A stretch of 63,323 nucleotides of DNA from a virus: positions 1 to 63,323 of the IMG/VR virus record IMGVR_UViG_3300046459_000539. One strand, given 5' to 3'. A program made the position numbers and the translations under genes. Numbering within the stretch: the first letter of the stretch is position 1; the number at the start of each line of letters is the position of its first letter. Shown here piece by piece: positions 6,826 through 15,268 of the stretch. The notes beneath the pieces are model-generated. The model was given only the letters and a program-made list of their open reading frames with translations, was not told the origin of the DNA and searched no databases.

Positions 6826-8441
6826 CGAAGCGAGCGTTCCAGGTTCTCCCGGAGCGTCTCCACGTCGTTGACGACCCGGCCGTCGGCATCGGCACCGCGG
6901 CCGTCGAGGATGGCGGATGCGGTGCGGGTCTTGAACTCCCGGCGCTGCTGGCGTCGCTCCTCCACCGTGCCGGCCGCCATGAAGTCGATGACCTGGACGG
7001 TGTCGTGCTGGCTGGAGGCGCGGACGTGCCGGGTGTCCTGCTGGTCCTGTGCGCCGGCTGAGTCGCGCTGGTCGTAGTTGATGAGGATGCGGGCTTCCGG
7101 AAGGTCGAGTCCGTAGCCGCCAGCACCGGAAGCCAGGAAGAGTCGCACGTCCTTCTCGTAGGAGAAGAGCGCCTTGGCTTCTGCCTTCTTGAGCGCGTTG
7201 TGGTCTCCGGTGAAGGAGACCGAGCGGTACTGCGGCATGGCCTCGCCGATGAGCTTGAGCATGCCCTTGAAGAAACTGAAGACCACGATCTTCAGGTTCG
7301 GGTCCCGCATCAGTTCCTTGCGCAGGAGACGGGTCAGTTCTTCCAGCTTGGGCGAGTGGTCGAGCCCGTCGAGGACCCCGGATTCCGCGAGCGTGAGGCA
7401 GTACTTGCTGCCGCCCTTGCCGGCCAGGTAGCGCTCCGCCGAGTCCCTGATGAGTCCGGGGTGGTTGACCAGCATGTGGAGGGCCAGGAGCCGGCCCATC
7501 ACGCGGCCTTGTGCGGTGTCCTCGGTGGGCTTGGCCCTGCCGGAGTAGAGCGCGGCCAGGTCGATGCTGCCGGAACCGTGGCCGGCCGCCTTGGACACCT
7601 CGAACAGAGTGTCCTTGGCGATGCGACGGTAGACCTTCGCGGTGGCCGGGTCGAGGTCGACGAGGACGTCGCTGCGCTCGACCTTCGGCATGTACTTGGC
7701 CACCTCGGGGTCATCGCGGGTCTTGCGGACCATCGCGACGGAGACCTTCTGGTGGAGAAGGGGAAGGTTCTTGTACGCCACGGGGAAGCCGGTCCTGCCC
7801 TTCCCCTTACTGCGGACGATGAACGCGGGGTCGAAGTACTCCCAGGGCCCGAGGACTTCCGGGTCGACCCACTGGAACACGCTGAACAGCTCTTCCGGGT
7901 TGCCGTTGTCCATGACCGTTCCGGTCAGGCCGATGCGATGGTCGGACTTGATGCGCTTGATCTTCCGGGTGCGGTCGGCGTTGAACGTCTTGATCAGGGA
8001 CGCCTCGTCGGCGACGACGATGCCCGGCTTGATCTTCCGCACGTCGGTCCAGTCGTGGACGAGGTTCTCGTAAGCGGTGACGACGTAGTCCGGCTGGTGC
8101 TGCTGGATGTAGTCGAACTGCTTCCTCTTCTGCTGAGGGGTTCCGTCGATGACGGTGCAGTGGTGGTCGGCCGGCACGACGATGTGGGCCTTGCCGACCT
8201 TCCGCTGCTTGGTGTCGACGTCGGTGAACTGGGCCAGCCTCTCTGCCCACTGCCACTTCAATGCGGCCGGCACGACGACCATGCAGGTGATGTGCCGGTC
8301 GGTGTCCATGAGCATCTCGGCCGCGGCGATGGCCATGACGGTCTTGCCTGTGCCCATGCCGTAGGCGGCGAGCATGGAGCCGCGGTCGACGATGCGGTCG
8401 ACGTCGGCGGACTGGTAGGGGTGCAGGACTCCTGTGAACAT
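6804..8441 (-). CDS. SNF2-type DEAD/DEAH helicase-ATPase
   Basis: 545 residues. Superfamily 2 motifs are in order: Walker A (YGMGTGKT near 27-34), Walker B (VADEAS), motif III (LTGTVMDN), motif V (GAGGYGLDLPEA near 450) and a motif VI-like stretch (QDTRHVRASSQ). The last replaces the usual QxxGRxxRxGQ, so the arginine fingers are retained but glycines are lost. The two-lobe layout and spacing fit phage SNF2-like DNA translocases used in recombination or replication fork repair. Its ATG overlaps the primase stop by 1 bp (TGATG). The 3' end overlaps the + strand antitoxin gene. Confidence 0.9.
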   Translation of the reverse strand: MFTGVLHPYQSADVDRIVDRGSMLAAYGMGTGKTVMAIAAAEMLMDTDRHITCMVVVPAALKWQWAERLAQFTDVDTKQRKVGKAHIVVPADHHCTVIDGTPQQKRKQFDYIQQHQPDYVVTAYENLVHDWTDVRKIKPGIVVADEASLIKTFNADRTRKIKRIKSDHRIGLTGTVMDNGNPEELFSVFQWVDPEVLGPWEYFDPAFIVRSKGKGRTGFPVAYKNLPLLHQKVSVAMVRKTRDDPEVAKYMPKVERSDVLVDLDPATAKVYRRIAKDTLFEVSKAAGHGSGSIDLAALYSGRAKPTEDTAQGRVMGRLLALHMLVNHPGLIRDSAERYLAGKGGSKYCLTLAESGVLDGLDHSPKLEELTRLLRKELMRDPNLKIVVFSFFKGMLKLIGEAMPQYRSVSFTGDHNALKKAEAKALFSYEKDVRLFLASGAGGYGLDLPEARILINYDQRDSAGAQDQQDTRHVRASSQHDTVQVIDFMAAGTVEERRQQRREFKTRTASAILDGRGADADGRVVNDVETLRENLERSLRQLSPAA

Positions 8442-9421
8442 CAGCGCCTCCCGAACGCGGACAGGCGCCGCATCATCGGGTGGTACGCGCCCTCGTACGC
8501 GGCCCGGTTCTGCTCGGGCGTCATCTCGCCGGGGTCCTTCACGGCCAGGTCGCCGTAGTCGAAGTACCGCACCAGCAGTCCGGTGCCGTGGAAAAAGTCG
8601 AAGACCTTGCGCCGTTCACGCTTGCCGTCGTGGTCGTTGTCGTGCGCGTCGACCAGCCGGCTGAGGCGACCGCCGAGGATGTGGAACTGCTTGGGCGTGA
8701 GGATGGCGCCGTAGCTCGCGAGCCCTCCGGCAATGCCGGCTGTCCACAGCACAGCGGTGTCGATGGGCGACTCGACGAGCACGCCCTCCTCGCCGTCGAG
8801 TGCCTGGAGACCGAAGAGCGAATCGCCCTTCTGCATGCCTTCCGGGTAGTTGAGGAAGTGACCCTTCCCCTTCTCCTGCCAGCCCAGAAGTTTCCCCCGC
8901 TCGTCCCGGACGGGGAAGATCCAGTACGTCCGCTTGGGGTCCCAGAGGATCTCAAAGAGGGCTGCCGCCTCGGGGGTGATGCCCTTGGAGGCGAGGGCCT
9001 TGGCCGGCGGCTCGGTGAAGAGGGCCAGGTGCGACTCAGTGACCTCTTCCGCCGCCTCCCGCTTCCGGGCGTACGTCTCGCCGGCGAGAAGGCGTACCGC
9101 GCGGTCGATGACGCCCTGGTCGCTCACCCACTGGACGGCGTCGTCCTCGCCCTCACCGCGGATCTCCTCGGCGAGACGGACGAACGGACCCCGGAAGTCG
9201 CAGGAGAAACAGATGAAGACTCCGGTGTCCTTGTGCACGTAGCAGGAAGGATTCCGGTCTTCCTTCCCCTTCCGCCGCAGGTGTGCCGGGCAGGGGATCC
9301 GCCAGTTCTCGGAGTCCTCCCCCACGATCTCGACGCCCAGCTTGCCGAGCGCCGAGATGACGTCGCCGGGGATCGGCGCGTCGAAGAGGTCCTCGTTACC
9401 AGCCCGCGTACGCCGGGACAT
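8441..9421 (-). CDS. DNA primase (zinc finger plus TOPRIM)
   Basis: 326 residues from the ATG at 9421, chosen because GAGGAGG lies 9 nt upstream; an ATG 30 bp further upstream lacks this. The N-terminal zinc-binding domain shows Cys and His ligands in CPAH ... CYVH ... CFSC. The TOPRIM core shows the conserved Glu in VLVESPID and an acidic DAHDNDHD. This is the DnaG/gp4-type primase that makes RNA primers. The start overlaps the end of the DnaB-like helicase gene by 26 bp. The neighbouring helicase lacks a primase domain, so the two activities are split as in T4. Confidence 0.92.
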   Translation of the reverse strand: MSRRTRAGNEDLFDAPIPGDVISALGKLGVEIVGEDSENWRIPCPAHLRRKGKEDRNPSCYVHKDTGVFICFSCDFRGPFVRLAEEIRGEGEDDAVQWVSDQGVIDRAVRLLAGETYARKREAAEEVTESHLALFTEPPAKALASKGITPEAAALFEILWDPKRTYWIFPVRDERGKLLGWQEKGKGHFLNYPEGMQKGDSLFGLQALDGEEGVLVESPIDTAVLWTAGIAGGLASYGAILTPKQFHILGGRLSRLVDAHDNDHDGKRERRKVFDFFHGTGLLVRYFDYGDLAVKDPGEMTPEQNRAAYEGAYHPMMRRLSAFGRR

Positions 9422-10673
9422 CCTCGTCCACCTCCTCACCGAAGGGGTCACCCTGCTGCTCGATCAGCGAGCCGGACTCCCAGTCGAGCTTCACGAACCA
9501 CTCGTCCTTGGGCACGTTTCTGCCCGCCAAGACCTTGAGCTTGTAGAACATGGGATCGTCGGTCTGCTCGACACCGAGCGCGAGGGTGGCGTCCTGCGCG
9601 AACGCCGAGGTGTAGCCCATGGAGCCGGAGTTGAGGCCGTTGGAGCCGAGCTTGCTGCGCAGGGCCTGCGTGGTGACGACGAACGGCAGGCCGTTGCGGG
9701 CCGCCATGCGCTTGATGCCGCGGCTGATGTTGGTCATGGCCAGCGGTGTCTGCTGCTCGCCGGAGACGGCGTCCACGAAGAAGTACGCGCCGTCGATGAT
9801 GACCGCGTCGGGCTTGTACTCGTCGATCTTGGCCTGGACATTGTCGAGGGTCATCCGAGCGGAAGGATCCTCGGCGATGATGTAGTCGCCCATCCCCTCC
9901 AGCTTCCGCATGGCCTTCTCCAGGCGCTTCCACTCCAGCTCGTTCAGTTCGCCGGCTCGGAGCTTGCGCTGGCTGATGCCGGCCAGGAAGGCGTCCAGGC
10001 GCTCGGATATCTCCATGGCGCTCATCTCGAAGGAGAAGAGCAGTGGCCGGGCCGCAGCAGCGTGCATGGCGCGGGTGATGGCCAGAAGGGTTGTGGTCTT
10101 GTTGGACTTCTCCAGACCGGTGAGGGTGACCATCTGGCCGGCCTGGAGGCCCAGGGTGAGGCGGTCGAGCGAGGGGAAGCCGGTCGGAAGACCTATCAGC
10201 TCCCCTTCCTCCCGCTCGGCGTACGAGCGGTAGGTGGCGAGGCGGTCGTCAACGGTCTTGGCCCAGTTGAAGTCGTTGCCGACCGGGGTGTCTTCCGCGA
10301 CCTTGCTGATGAGGGCGCGGACGATGTCGAGGGCGTGGTCGGTGTCGCCCTGGGAGACCAGTGCCTCGACGGCGGCGTTGAGGCCACGCTCGGTCAGTGC
10401 AGTACGGCGCCGGTCGCGGATACGGTCGATGAGGTACTCGATCGGCTCGTCGACCTGGATGACCTCGAAAGTGGGGTGGTCTGCACGCACCGCGTCGAGA
10501 GTGGGCGCCATGCCGTACTCGGCGTTGTAGGCGATCATGTCCTCGAACACGCGCCGGATCTCGCCGTTGGTGATGTGCCTCGGCTTGATCTTGGCGTTGA
10601 GGACCGTGGTGATGTCCCCGGTGTCGATGACCTTGCACAGGAGCTTGTGCTCGTGTGACAGAACCGCGGTCAC
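9396..10673 (-). CDS. DnaB-like replicative helicase with atypical P-loop
   Basis: 425 residues from GTG at 10673, which overlaps the preceding stop (GTGA, 10670-10673). The N-terminal domain is helical; the C-terminal half is a RecA-like ATPase. Walker B reads AVIIDGAYF. The P-loop reads GLEKSNKT (about residues 186-193), where the glycine before the catalytic Lys is Asn. A DNA-binding/hexamer H4-like stretch (TTQALRSKLGS) follows. It should encircle and unwind DNA at the fork together with the primase downstream and the DnaC-like loader upstream. Function is confident from context; the odd P-loop deserves checking. Confidence 0.88.
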   Translation of the reverse strand: MTAVLSHEHKLLCKVIDTGDITTVLNAKIKPRHITNGEIRRVFEDMIAYNAEYGMAPTLDAVRADHPTFEVIQVDEPIEYLIDRIRDRRRTALTERGLNAAVEALVSQGDTDHALDIVRALISKVAEDTPVGNDFNWAKTVDDRLATYRSYAEREEGELIGLPTGFPSLDRLTLGLQAGQMVTLTGLEKSNKTTTLLAITRAMHAAAARPLLFSFEMSAMEISERLDAFLAGISQRKLRAGELNELEWKRLEKAMRKLEGMGDYIIAEDPSARMTLDNVQAKIDEYKPDAVIIDGAYFFVDAVSGEQQTPLAMTNISRGIKRMAARNGLPFVVTTQALRSKLGSNGLNSGSMGYTSAFAQDATLALGVEQTDDPMFYKLKVLAGRNVPKDEWFVKLDWESGSLIEQQGDPFGEEVDEDVPAYAGW

Positions 10674-10903
10674 GCGCTTCCCCCGTTCAGTGCCTTGATG
10701 ATGGTGTTGATCAGGACCGTCTTTCCGGTGCGCCGGGGCCACTCGACGTGGAGGCGGAAGGTGGACCAGTCGGGCTCGACACCGTCCAAGCGCATCTGCG
10801 CGAGGATGAGCGTGAGTCCAGACCGCTCGATGCGACGCACCTGGTGCCGCGGCAGGTACGCCGGCAGCTCGAAGCTGTGTTCATAGGTGCAGGCGTGCGT
10901 CAC
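10670..10903 (-). CDS. Small hypothetical protein
   Basis: 77 residues (MTHACTYEHSFELPAY...). Its ATG overlaps the stop of the PP-loop gene (ATGA, 10900-10903) and its stop overlaps the DnaB-like GTG. An RTGKT sequence near residue 59 looks like a partial P-loop but has no ATPase fold around it. No family recognised; reality is supported by the double 4-bp overlaps. Confidence 0.7.
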   Translation of the reverse strand: MTHACTYEHSFELPAYLPRHQVRRIERSGLTLILAQMRLDGVEPDWSTFRLHVEWPRRTGKTVLINTIIKALNGGSA

Positions 10904-11718
10904 GCGGCTTCGTTCTCTTCCTCGACGAAGCAGCCACAGCCACCGATGTCGTACGGGTCGACGTTGATCTGCTCGTTCTCGACGCGCTCGCGGAACTCCT
11001 TGAGCGTCATCGGCTTCGTCGTGCCACCTCGGCGGTCCCGGAGGATCGAGACGTCCTTGCCGAGGTGGGTGCGCAGGTCCTGTTCGTTCTTCTCGTGATA
11101 GGCGTAGCGCTCTGGCATGACCTTCAGGAGGTTCTTGAACTGGGCCTGCCCGGAACGGACGCAGAAGCCCCCACAGTTGGCGTGGGCGAAGCCCAGGTCG
11201 TAGAGGCGGGGTGGCTTGATGCCGCGGGCGTGGAGCTGCTCCAAGATGTCGTCCTTGTCGAGGTAGGGCGGCTCACACAGGGGCGCGACGGCCGTGTAGG
11301 GCGCGTAGGACCGCACGATGGCCGGCAGTCGGTGCGCTTCGCTCCAGTCGATGCCGACGTAGACGGTGGTCTCCGCCGGGTCGCAGTTGGCCTCCAGCCA
11401 CTCGCGTGCGGGGCGCTGCTTGAGGAACTTCGAGCAGTTGGCGAGGCGGGTGTTGCCGAGGAATCGGTCGTCGTGGAAGACCTGCCAGATGTCGCGTCCC
11501 TCGCTGAGCCAGACCAGTTGGCCACCGAGGTCCCAGGCCGCGCGGCGCAGGAAGCGGTAGTTGTCCTCGTCCTCACCGGCGTGCGGGCTGGGGTTGTCTC
11601 CCTTGACGTCGGAGAAGACGAGGTAGAGGTTTTCGCTCCCGTACTGGTCGACGACGCGCCGGGCCGCCGCCCAGGAGCCTGCGCCGCTGCTGAACATGAC
11701 CACGTGCTTATGCGGCAC
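10900..11718 (-). CDS. PP-loop (PAPS reductase/alpha-hydrolase superfamily) ATPase
   Basis: 272 residues. The N-terminus holds a PP-loop-like motif, VMFSSGAGSWAAAR, and a following strand YLVFSDV as in PAPS reductase, DndC and ATP sulfurylase relatives. Cysteine pairs occur at NCGGFCVRSG (about residue 180) and GGCGCF at the C-terminus and could hold a metal or cluster. The family adenylates a substrate; the substrate here is unknown. DNA or tRNA thiolation is possible but no Dnd partners are present. It overlaps the DnaC-like gene by 11 bp. Confidence 0.7.
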   Translation of the reverse strand: MPHKHVVMFSSGAGSWAAARRVVDQYGSENLYLVFSDVKGDNPSPHAGEDEDNYRFLRRAAWDLGGQLVWLSEGRDIWQVFHDDRFLGNTRLANCSKFLKQRPAREWLEANCDPAETTVYVGIDWSEAHRLPAIVRSYAPYTAVAPLCEPPYLDKDDILEQLHARGIKPPRLYDLGFAHANCGGFCVRSGQAQFKNLLKVMPERYAYHEKNEQDLRTHLGKDVSILRDRRGGTTKPMTLKEFRERVENEQINVDPYDIGGCGCFVEEENEAA

Positions 11719-12397
11719 GGCGGTGGTCCCTTCCGGTCATCGCGACGACCTCGCACGCCTCGGTGAGGAAGGACTGCATGGACATGTTGTAGGTCTTGTC
11801 CCAGTCGCCCGGCTTGTTGTTGCTGGTCAGGATGGTGGGGCGTGCGTTGCGGTGCCGACCGCGGATGAGGGCGTCGAAGACGTCGGCCGCGAAGCCGCTG
11901 GAGGTGTGGTGCTCTTTGCCCATGTCGTCGAGGACGACGATGGGACAGGTGAGGACCTTGTCGAGCATCTTCTGGAGTTGGATGAACCGTTCGCGGGCCA
12001 GCTCGTCTCCGGTGGCCTGGTACAGGTCGCGCCAGTTGCGGTGGTCGATCAGCGCCTGGACGTAGTCGGCGAACGGGACGAAGAACACGACGCCGCCGTA
12101 GGACCGGCGGATGGTGGTGAGGACGGCCGAGGCGGTCGTCGTCTTGCCGGTGCCGGCGTTACCGAAGAGCAGCAGCCCCTTGCCGACGAGGCTTCGGTCC
12201 TCGGGGAGTTGGGTCATCGTCGCGTCCTGGGGGATGTAGCGCTGGGTCCAGGTGGCGACGAAGCGTTCGACGGTCTGCCGGACGTCGGGGTGCATCTCGG
12301 TGAGGTCCTTGATGCTCTGGCCCCAGTGCTTCACCGGGATGCGGGCGGTGCGCCAGATCAGGCTCTCGTCCCTGGTCTGTACCTCGGCGGTCTGCAC
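11708..12397 (-). CDS. DnaC/IstB-like AAA+ helicase loader
   Basis: 229 residues from the GTG at 12397, chosen because AAGGAGGAGG sits immediately upstream; an ATG at 12430 would add 11 residues without such a site. Walker A is GNAGTGKTT, Walker B VVLDDMG and sensor 1 TSNN. The N-terminal segment (residues 1-60) would bind the helicase. It should load the DnaB-like helicase encoded two genes downstream. Repeat array B lies 41 bp upstream of the start. Confidence 0.9.
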   Translation of the reverse strand: MQTAEVQTRDESLIWRTARIPVKHWGQSIKDLTEMHPDVRQTVERFVATWTQRYIPQDATMTQLPEDRSLVGKGLLLFGNAGTGKTTTASAVLTTIRRSYGGVVFFVPFADYVQALIDHRNWRDLYQATGDELARERFIQLQKMLDKVLTCPIVVLDDMGKEHHTSSGFAADVFDALIRGRHRNARPTILTSNNKPGDWDKTYNMSMQSFLTEACEVVAMTGRDHRRAA

Positions 12398-12437
12398 GGT
12401 CCTCCTCCTTGCGGTGGGTGAGGACCACATTGAATCA

Positions 12438-12473
12438 CAACTTGTGGATCAACTTGAAGAACAAGTTGTTGTT
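12438..12473. promoter_or_regulatory. 12-bp repeat array B
   Basis: Three abutting 12-bp units: CAACTTGTGGAT (12438), CAACTTGAAGAA (12450) and CAAGTTGTTGTT (12462). The last two form a palindrome CAACTTG-N5-CAAGTTG. The array fills the gap between the winged-helix initiator-like gene (stop 12473) and the DnaC-like gene. Confidence 0.7.
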
Positions 12474-13420
12474 CACCATGACCAGTCGTTGGCCGGCTGC
12501 TGCTCCGCAGGCCCGTCCCAGCCGTCGTAGACCTCGTCCGGGCGCTCCTTGGCGGCCCGCGCCTCACGCCCCTTGCGCACCGCGTCGGCGAGCAGCGCGC
12601 GCTTGCCGATGAAGTCCTGCCACGCGAGCGCACGCGGGTTCCGCAGGCCCTCCGTGGTGGCGTACAGCTCCGACATGGCCCGCAACTCGTCCGGGGTGAA
12701 GCCGCCCTGCTTGAGCTTCACGAAGTGGCTGGCGAGCGCCTTCACGTTGGCTTCCAGGCCGAACGCCCACGGCTGCGCCCCGACGATCTCGCGCCAGTGC
12801 CGGGCCAGGCCAGGACCGGTGTCAGGACCCGGCCGACGGCCGCTGGAGGCCCCATCGCGCCGGCCGGCACCCCAGCCGCCCCGCGAGCCCTCTACGTCGC
12901 CCTGAGCAGGCTTCTCGTCGTCCCACAGACCCATGGCCTTGGCCGGGTCGTACTGGTCTTCCTCAGCCGCCCGCTGCTGCTCCTCGGCTCGCCGGGAGGC
13001 CCTGCGCGGCGCCGTTCGCGGAGCGTGCGGCCCTTCCGAAGGAAGGAGATTCTTTGAATCTCCTTCTTGTTGCGCCACATTTGGCGTGACCCCTACGCCA
13101 GATTTGGCGTAACCCATCTCCTCGGGGGTGGCCAGGTAGTAGTTGCACGGACCGCCCGCCCAGCGTCGCTCGCTGCGTAGCCAGCCGCTCTCACGCAGCT
13201 CAGTGATACGGCGCGAGACGGTGCGCAGCGACCAGTTGAGGTCCGTGGCCAGGGTCTGCTGCTTCGGGAACGCGCACCCGTTGCGGCCGGCGTACTTGGC
13301 CAGAAGGCAGCCGAGACGGAAGGCGGCGTCGGAGATCTTGTGGTCGAGGATGAAGACGTGCGGGGTCTGCACCCACAGTTCGTGGGCCTTGAGGCGGTCC
13401 TGCTGCTGCTCGTCGGTCAC
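12473..13420 (-). CDS. Winged-helix replication initiator-like protein
   Basis: 315 residues from GTG 13420 (GTGA overlap with the stop of the gene upstream). Residues about 30-90 form a MarR/RepA-type winged helix (FRLGCLLAKYAG...FPKQQTLATDL.WSLRTVSRRITELRESGWL). A long Arg/Gly/Pro-rich linker (about 115-210) leads to a C-terminal helical domain (HWREIVGAQPWAFGLEANVKA...), as in phage DnaD/O-type initiators that bridge origin DNA and helicase loader. The loader gene is directly downstream. It is a candidate ligand for the 12-bp arrays. Confidence 0.75.
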   Translation of the reverse strand: MTDEQQQDRLKAHELWVQTPHVFILDHKISDAAFRLGCLLAKYAGRNGCAFPKQQTLATDLNWSLRTVSRRITELRESGWLRSERRWAGGPCNYYLATPEEMGYAKSGVGVTPNVAQQEGDSKNLLPSEGPHAPRTAPRRASRRAEEQQRAAEEDQYDPAKAMGLWDDEKPAQGDVEGSRGGWGAGRRDGASSGRRPGPDTGPGLARHWREIVGAQPWAFGLEANVKALASHFVKLKQGGFTPDELRAMSELYATTEGLRNPRALAWQDFIGKRALLADAVRKGREARAAKERPDEVYDGWDGPAEQQPANDWSW

Positions 13421-13677
13421 CGGCCACCCTCAGAGGTGATCAGGCCGGCGCTCTTCAGTTCGACCCACCAGCCGTTGATCTTCGGCAGGCTGTCGGGCAG
13501 CTCCTCGGCGAGTGCCGCGGGCGTCATGGCGGCACCCTCCTCGCGGGTCAGCAGGTAGGCGTACAGGCCGCGCGCACCGCAGGAGATGCGGGTGTCGGCG
13601 GCGACCTCGCGGGGGATGCTCACGGGCGCGTTGGTCCAGCCCTGGAGTGTTCCCGTGGGGAAGTCGTCGTGGCTCAT
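13417..13677 (-). CDS. Small winged-helix protein
   Basis: 86 residues from ATG 13677, with GAGGTGA about 6 nt upstream. The upstream extension of the frame is not supported. Residues 25-86 (DTRISCGARGLYAYLLTREEG...ALAEELPDSLPKINGWWVELKSAGLI) read as a compact winged helix similar to the DNA-binding part of the next gene, to which it is coupled by a GTGA overlap. Probably a regulator or initiator partner. Confidence 0.75.
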   Translation of the reverse strand: MSHDDFPTGTLQGWTNAPVSIPREVAADTRISCGARGLYAYLLTREEGAAMTPAALAEELPDSLPKINGWWVELKSAGLITSEGGR

Positions 13678-13711
13678 CTGGTCACCTCGGAGAAGCGGTG
13701 GGGCAAGGGGA

Positions 13712-13737
13712 AGCGGGGCGACCGTGGCCGCCCCGCT
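13712..13737 (-). terminator. Hairpin after the AT-hook protein gene
   Basis: AGCGGGGCG (13712-13720) pairs with CGCCCCGCT (13729-13737), 9 bp with an 8-nt loop. It lies 12 bp beyond the stop at 13749, between it and the small winged-helix gene. Confidence 0.6.
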
Positions 13738-13748
13738 GGATGGCCTTC

Positions 13749-14771
13749 TCAGGCCGCGACTTCGCGGATCTCGACGTCCTTGCGGGGCCGGCCGCGCAGG
13801 GGCTCCCACTCCTCGGTCTTGGGGTTGAACCACTCCTTGCGGATCTTGCCGGGGGCCCGCTTCGCCGGCGCAGGCTCGTCCGTCTCCGCCGGGGCAGGCA
13901 CGAGCTTGGGGCCGTCGTACTGGAGGGACTTGGCCCATTCGAGGCCCCGAAGCGCCCTCTCGGTGATCGGTCGGTACCGAGGCGCGGCGAGGTTGGCGGC
14001 AGCGTTCGACTCGTCGACCAGGCGCAGGTGGTGGGTGACGTCCTTCAGGACAGCGATGACGCCCTGGATGCCGTTCGGGTCGGCGGCCGTGATCCGGTGG
14101 CGTGCTGCCGCGACCTCGTCCTCCAGCGTCTCGACCGGCTCAGCGGCGGGCGGCTGCTCGGGGAGCGGGACGAGGGTCTGCGTGCCTCCCGTGCACGGCT
14201 CCTCTTCGGGCTCGGGCTCGTCCGGCTCAGGCTCGGCCTGGTCCTCTTCGTCGCCCGCGTCTTCGGCGCTGTCCTCGGGCTCCGCGTCGGCGTCGGACTG
14301 AGACGGGTTGATCTGCTTGAGCGCGTCGCGCAGGTCGAGGACGGTGATGTCCTCGTCGTGCGCGTAGCCGACCAGTTCGAGCAGGTCGTCGTCGCCCTCG
14401 TCGCCGGCCACCAGGAGGTAGCGGTCGCCGTCACGCTCGGCGAGGGTGCTGCCGAGGACGGTGTAGACCTCCTCGTCCCGTGCGGGTGCAGCGCTCTCGG
14501 CGTTGTCGCGGATCACCTTGGACGCCTTGTCGAGGGTCTGGGCGACGATCGCGGTGTAAGGCACCTCGGGGTCGACCTCGCCGGACCAGTTGTAGAGGGC
14601 CTTGACGGCAGGGGTGACGTGGTTGGCGGAGGCGGGGATGACGAGCTGTACGTCGTCGTCGTTGATGGGGCGCCCCTTGCTGTCGATGCCGAGCCAGTCG
14701 TCAAGCAGCTCGGTGACGGTGCCCCTGTCGACGGGGCCGGAGCCGGCGACAGCGATGTGAATGGTGGCCAA
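13749..14771 (-). CDS. Acidic protein with C-terminal AT-hook-like motif
   Basis: 340 residues from a TTG start at 14771, selected because AAGGAG lies 5 nt before it and the protein then reads MATIHIAVAGSG. The N-terminal domain (1-160) is alpha/beta. The centre (about 165-210) is almost entirely Glu/Asp/Pro. The C-terminus has a basic RGRPRKD AT-hook-like motif. It could be a DNA-associated scaffold or a host-protein mimic; function unknown. It is the first gene of a transcription unit preceded by array C and a terminator. Confidence 0.7.
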   Translation of the reverse strand: MATIHIAVAGSGPVDRGTVTELLDDWLGIDSKGRPINDDDVQLVIPASANHVTPAVKALYNWSGEVDPEVPYTAIVAQTLDKASKVIRDNAESAAPARDEEVYTVLGSTLAERDGDRYLLVAGDEGDDDLLELVGYAHDEDITVLDLRDALKQINPSQSDADAEPEDSAEDAGDEEDQAEPEPDEPEPEEEPCTGGTQTLVPLPEQPPAAEPVETLEDEVAAARHRITAADPNGIQGVIAVLKDVTHHLRLVDESNAAANLAAPRYRPITERALRGLEWAKSLQYDGPKLVPAPAETDEPAPAKRAPGKIRKEWFNPKTEEWEPLRGRPRKDVEIREVAA

Positions 14772-14825
14772 GTGTGCTCCTTGTACGGGCACGTCGCGCC
14801 GTCCGGACGGACGCGCCGGAAGATC

Positions 14826-14885
14826 AAGACTTGTGGAACATCTTAACGTACAAGTTCCTCAACTTGTGGAACAAGTTGGGCAACA
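14826..14885. promoter_or_regulatory. 12-bp repeat array C
   Basis: Units CAACTTGTGGAA (14860) and CAAGTTGGGCAA (14872) abut; further half-units are ACTTGTGGAAC near 14829 and ACAAGTTCCT near 14850. The central pair again makes CAACTTG-N5-CAAGTTG. Located between a terminator and the TTG-start gene, in the expected promoter position. Confidence 0.7.
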
Positions 14886-14890
14886 AAAGA

Positions 14891-14915
14891 GCCCGCCCCG
14901 GTGTACGGGGCGGGC
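14891..14915 (-). terminator. Rho-independent terminator after the holin-like gene
   Basis: A perfect 10-bp stem: GCCCGCCCCG (14891-14900) with CGGGGCGGGC (14906-14915). Read on the minus strand it is followed by CTCTTTTG. It ends the very long structural transcript and insulates the early genes beyond. Confidence 0.85.
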
Positions 14916-14937
14916 CTCATGGCCGGTGCGGACTTGA

Positions 14938-15252
14938 TCAGCCCTCGGCGTCCGCCGTGACCGGCGCCGCGTAGAGCGCCTTGGAGAGCAGCTCCTGGAG
15001 GGTCGTGCCCTTGTAGACGCCGTAGTGCGCAGCGACGCCGAGGACGAAGGCGGAGGCTGCCGACCAGCCTGCGACGCTCAGGCTGAACGCGGAGGGGTCG
15101 GAGACGTACTCGGTGCCCAGACCGCCGGCAGCCGAGAGCACGGCGAGGAGGGAGCCCTTGACCCAGCCGGCCCAGCTCTCCTTGGAGACGAAAGCGACCA
15201 GAAGAGGAAGGACGGCACCGACCAGAAGGTTGACAGTACTTACTTTGTCCAT
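14938..15252 (-). CDS. Holin-like membrane protein
   Basis: 104 residues from ATG 15252. Three hydrophobic segments are visible (NLLVGAVLPLLVAFV; GSLLAVLSAAGG; AGWSAASAFVLGVAAHYGV), with a short polar C-terminus. It is the last gene of the structural block, downstream of the fibre genes, where actinophage holins are often found. It would permeabilise the membrane at lysis. No endolysin gene adjoins it; the nearest muralytic domains are in virion proteins. Confidence 0.6.
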   Translation of the reverse strand: MDKVSTVNLLVGAVLPLLVAFVSKESWAGWVKGSLLAVLSAAGGLGTEYVSDPSAFSLSVAGWSAASAFVLGVAAHYGVYKGTTLQELLSKALYAAPVTADAEG

Positions 15253-15268
15253 TGACACTCCGGAATTT

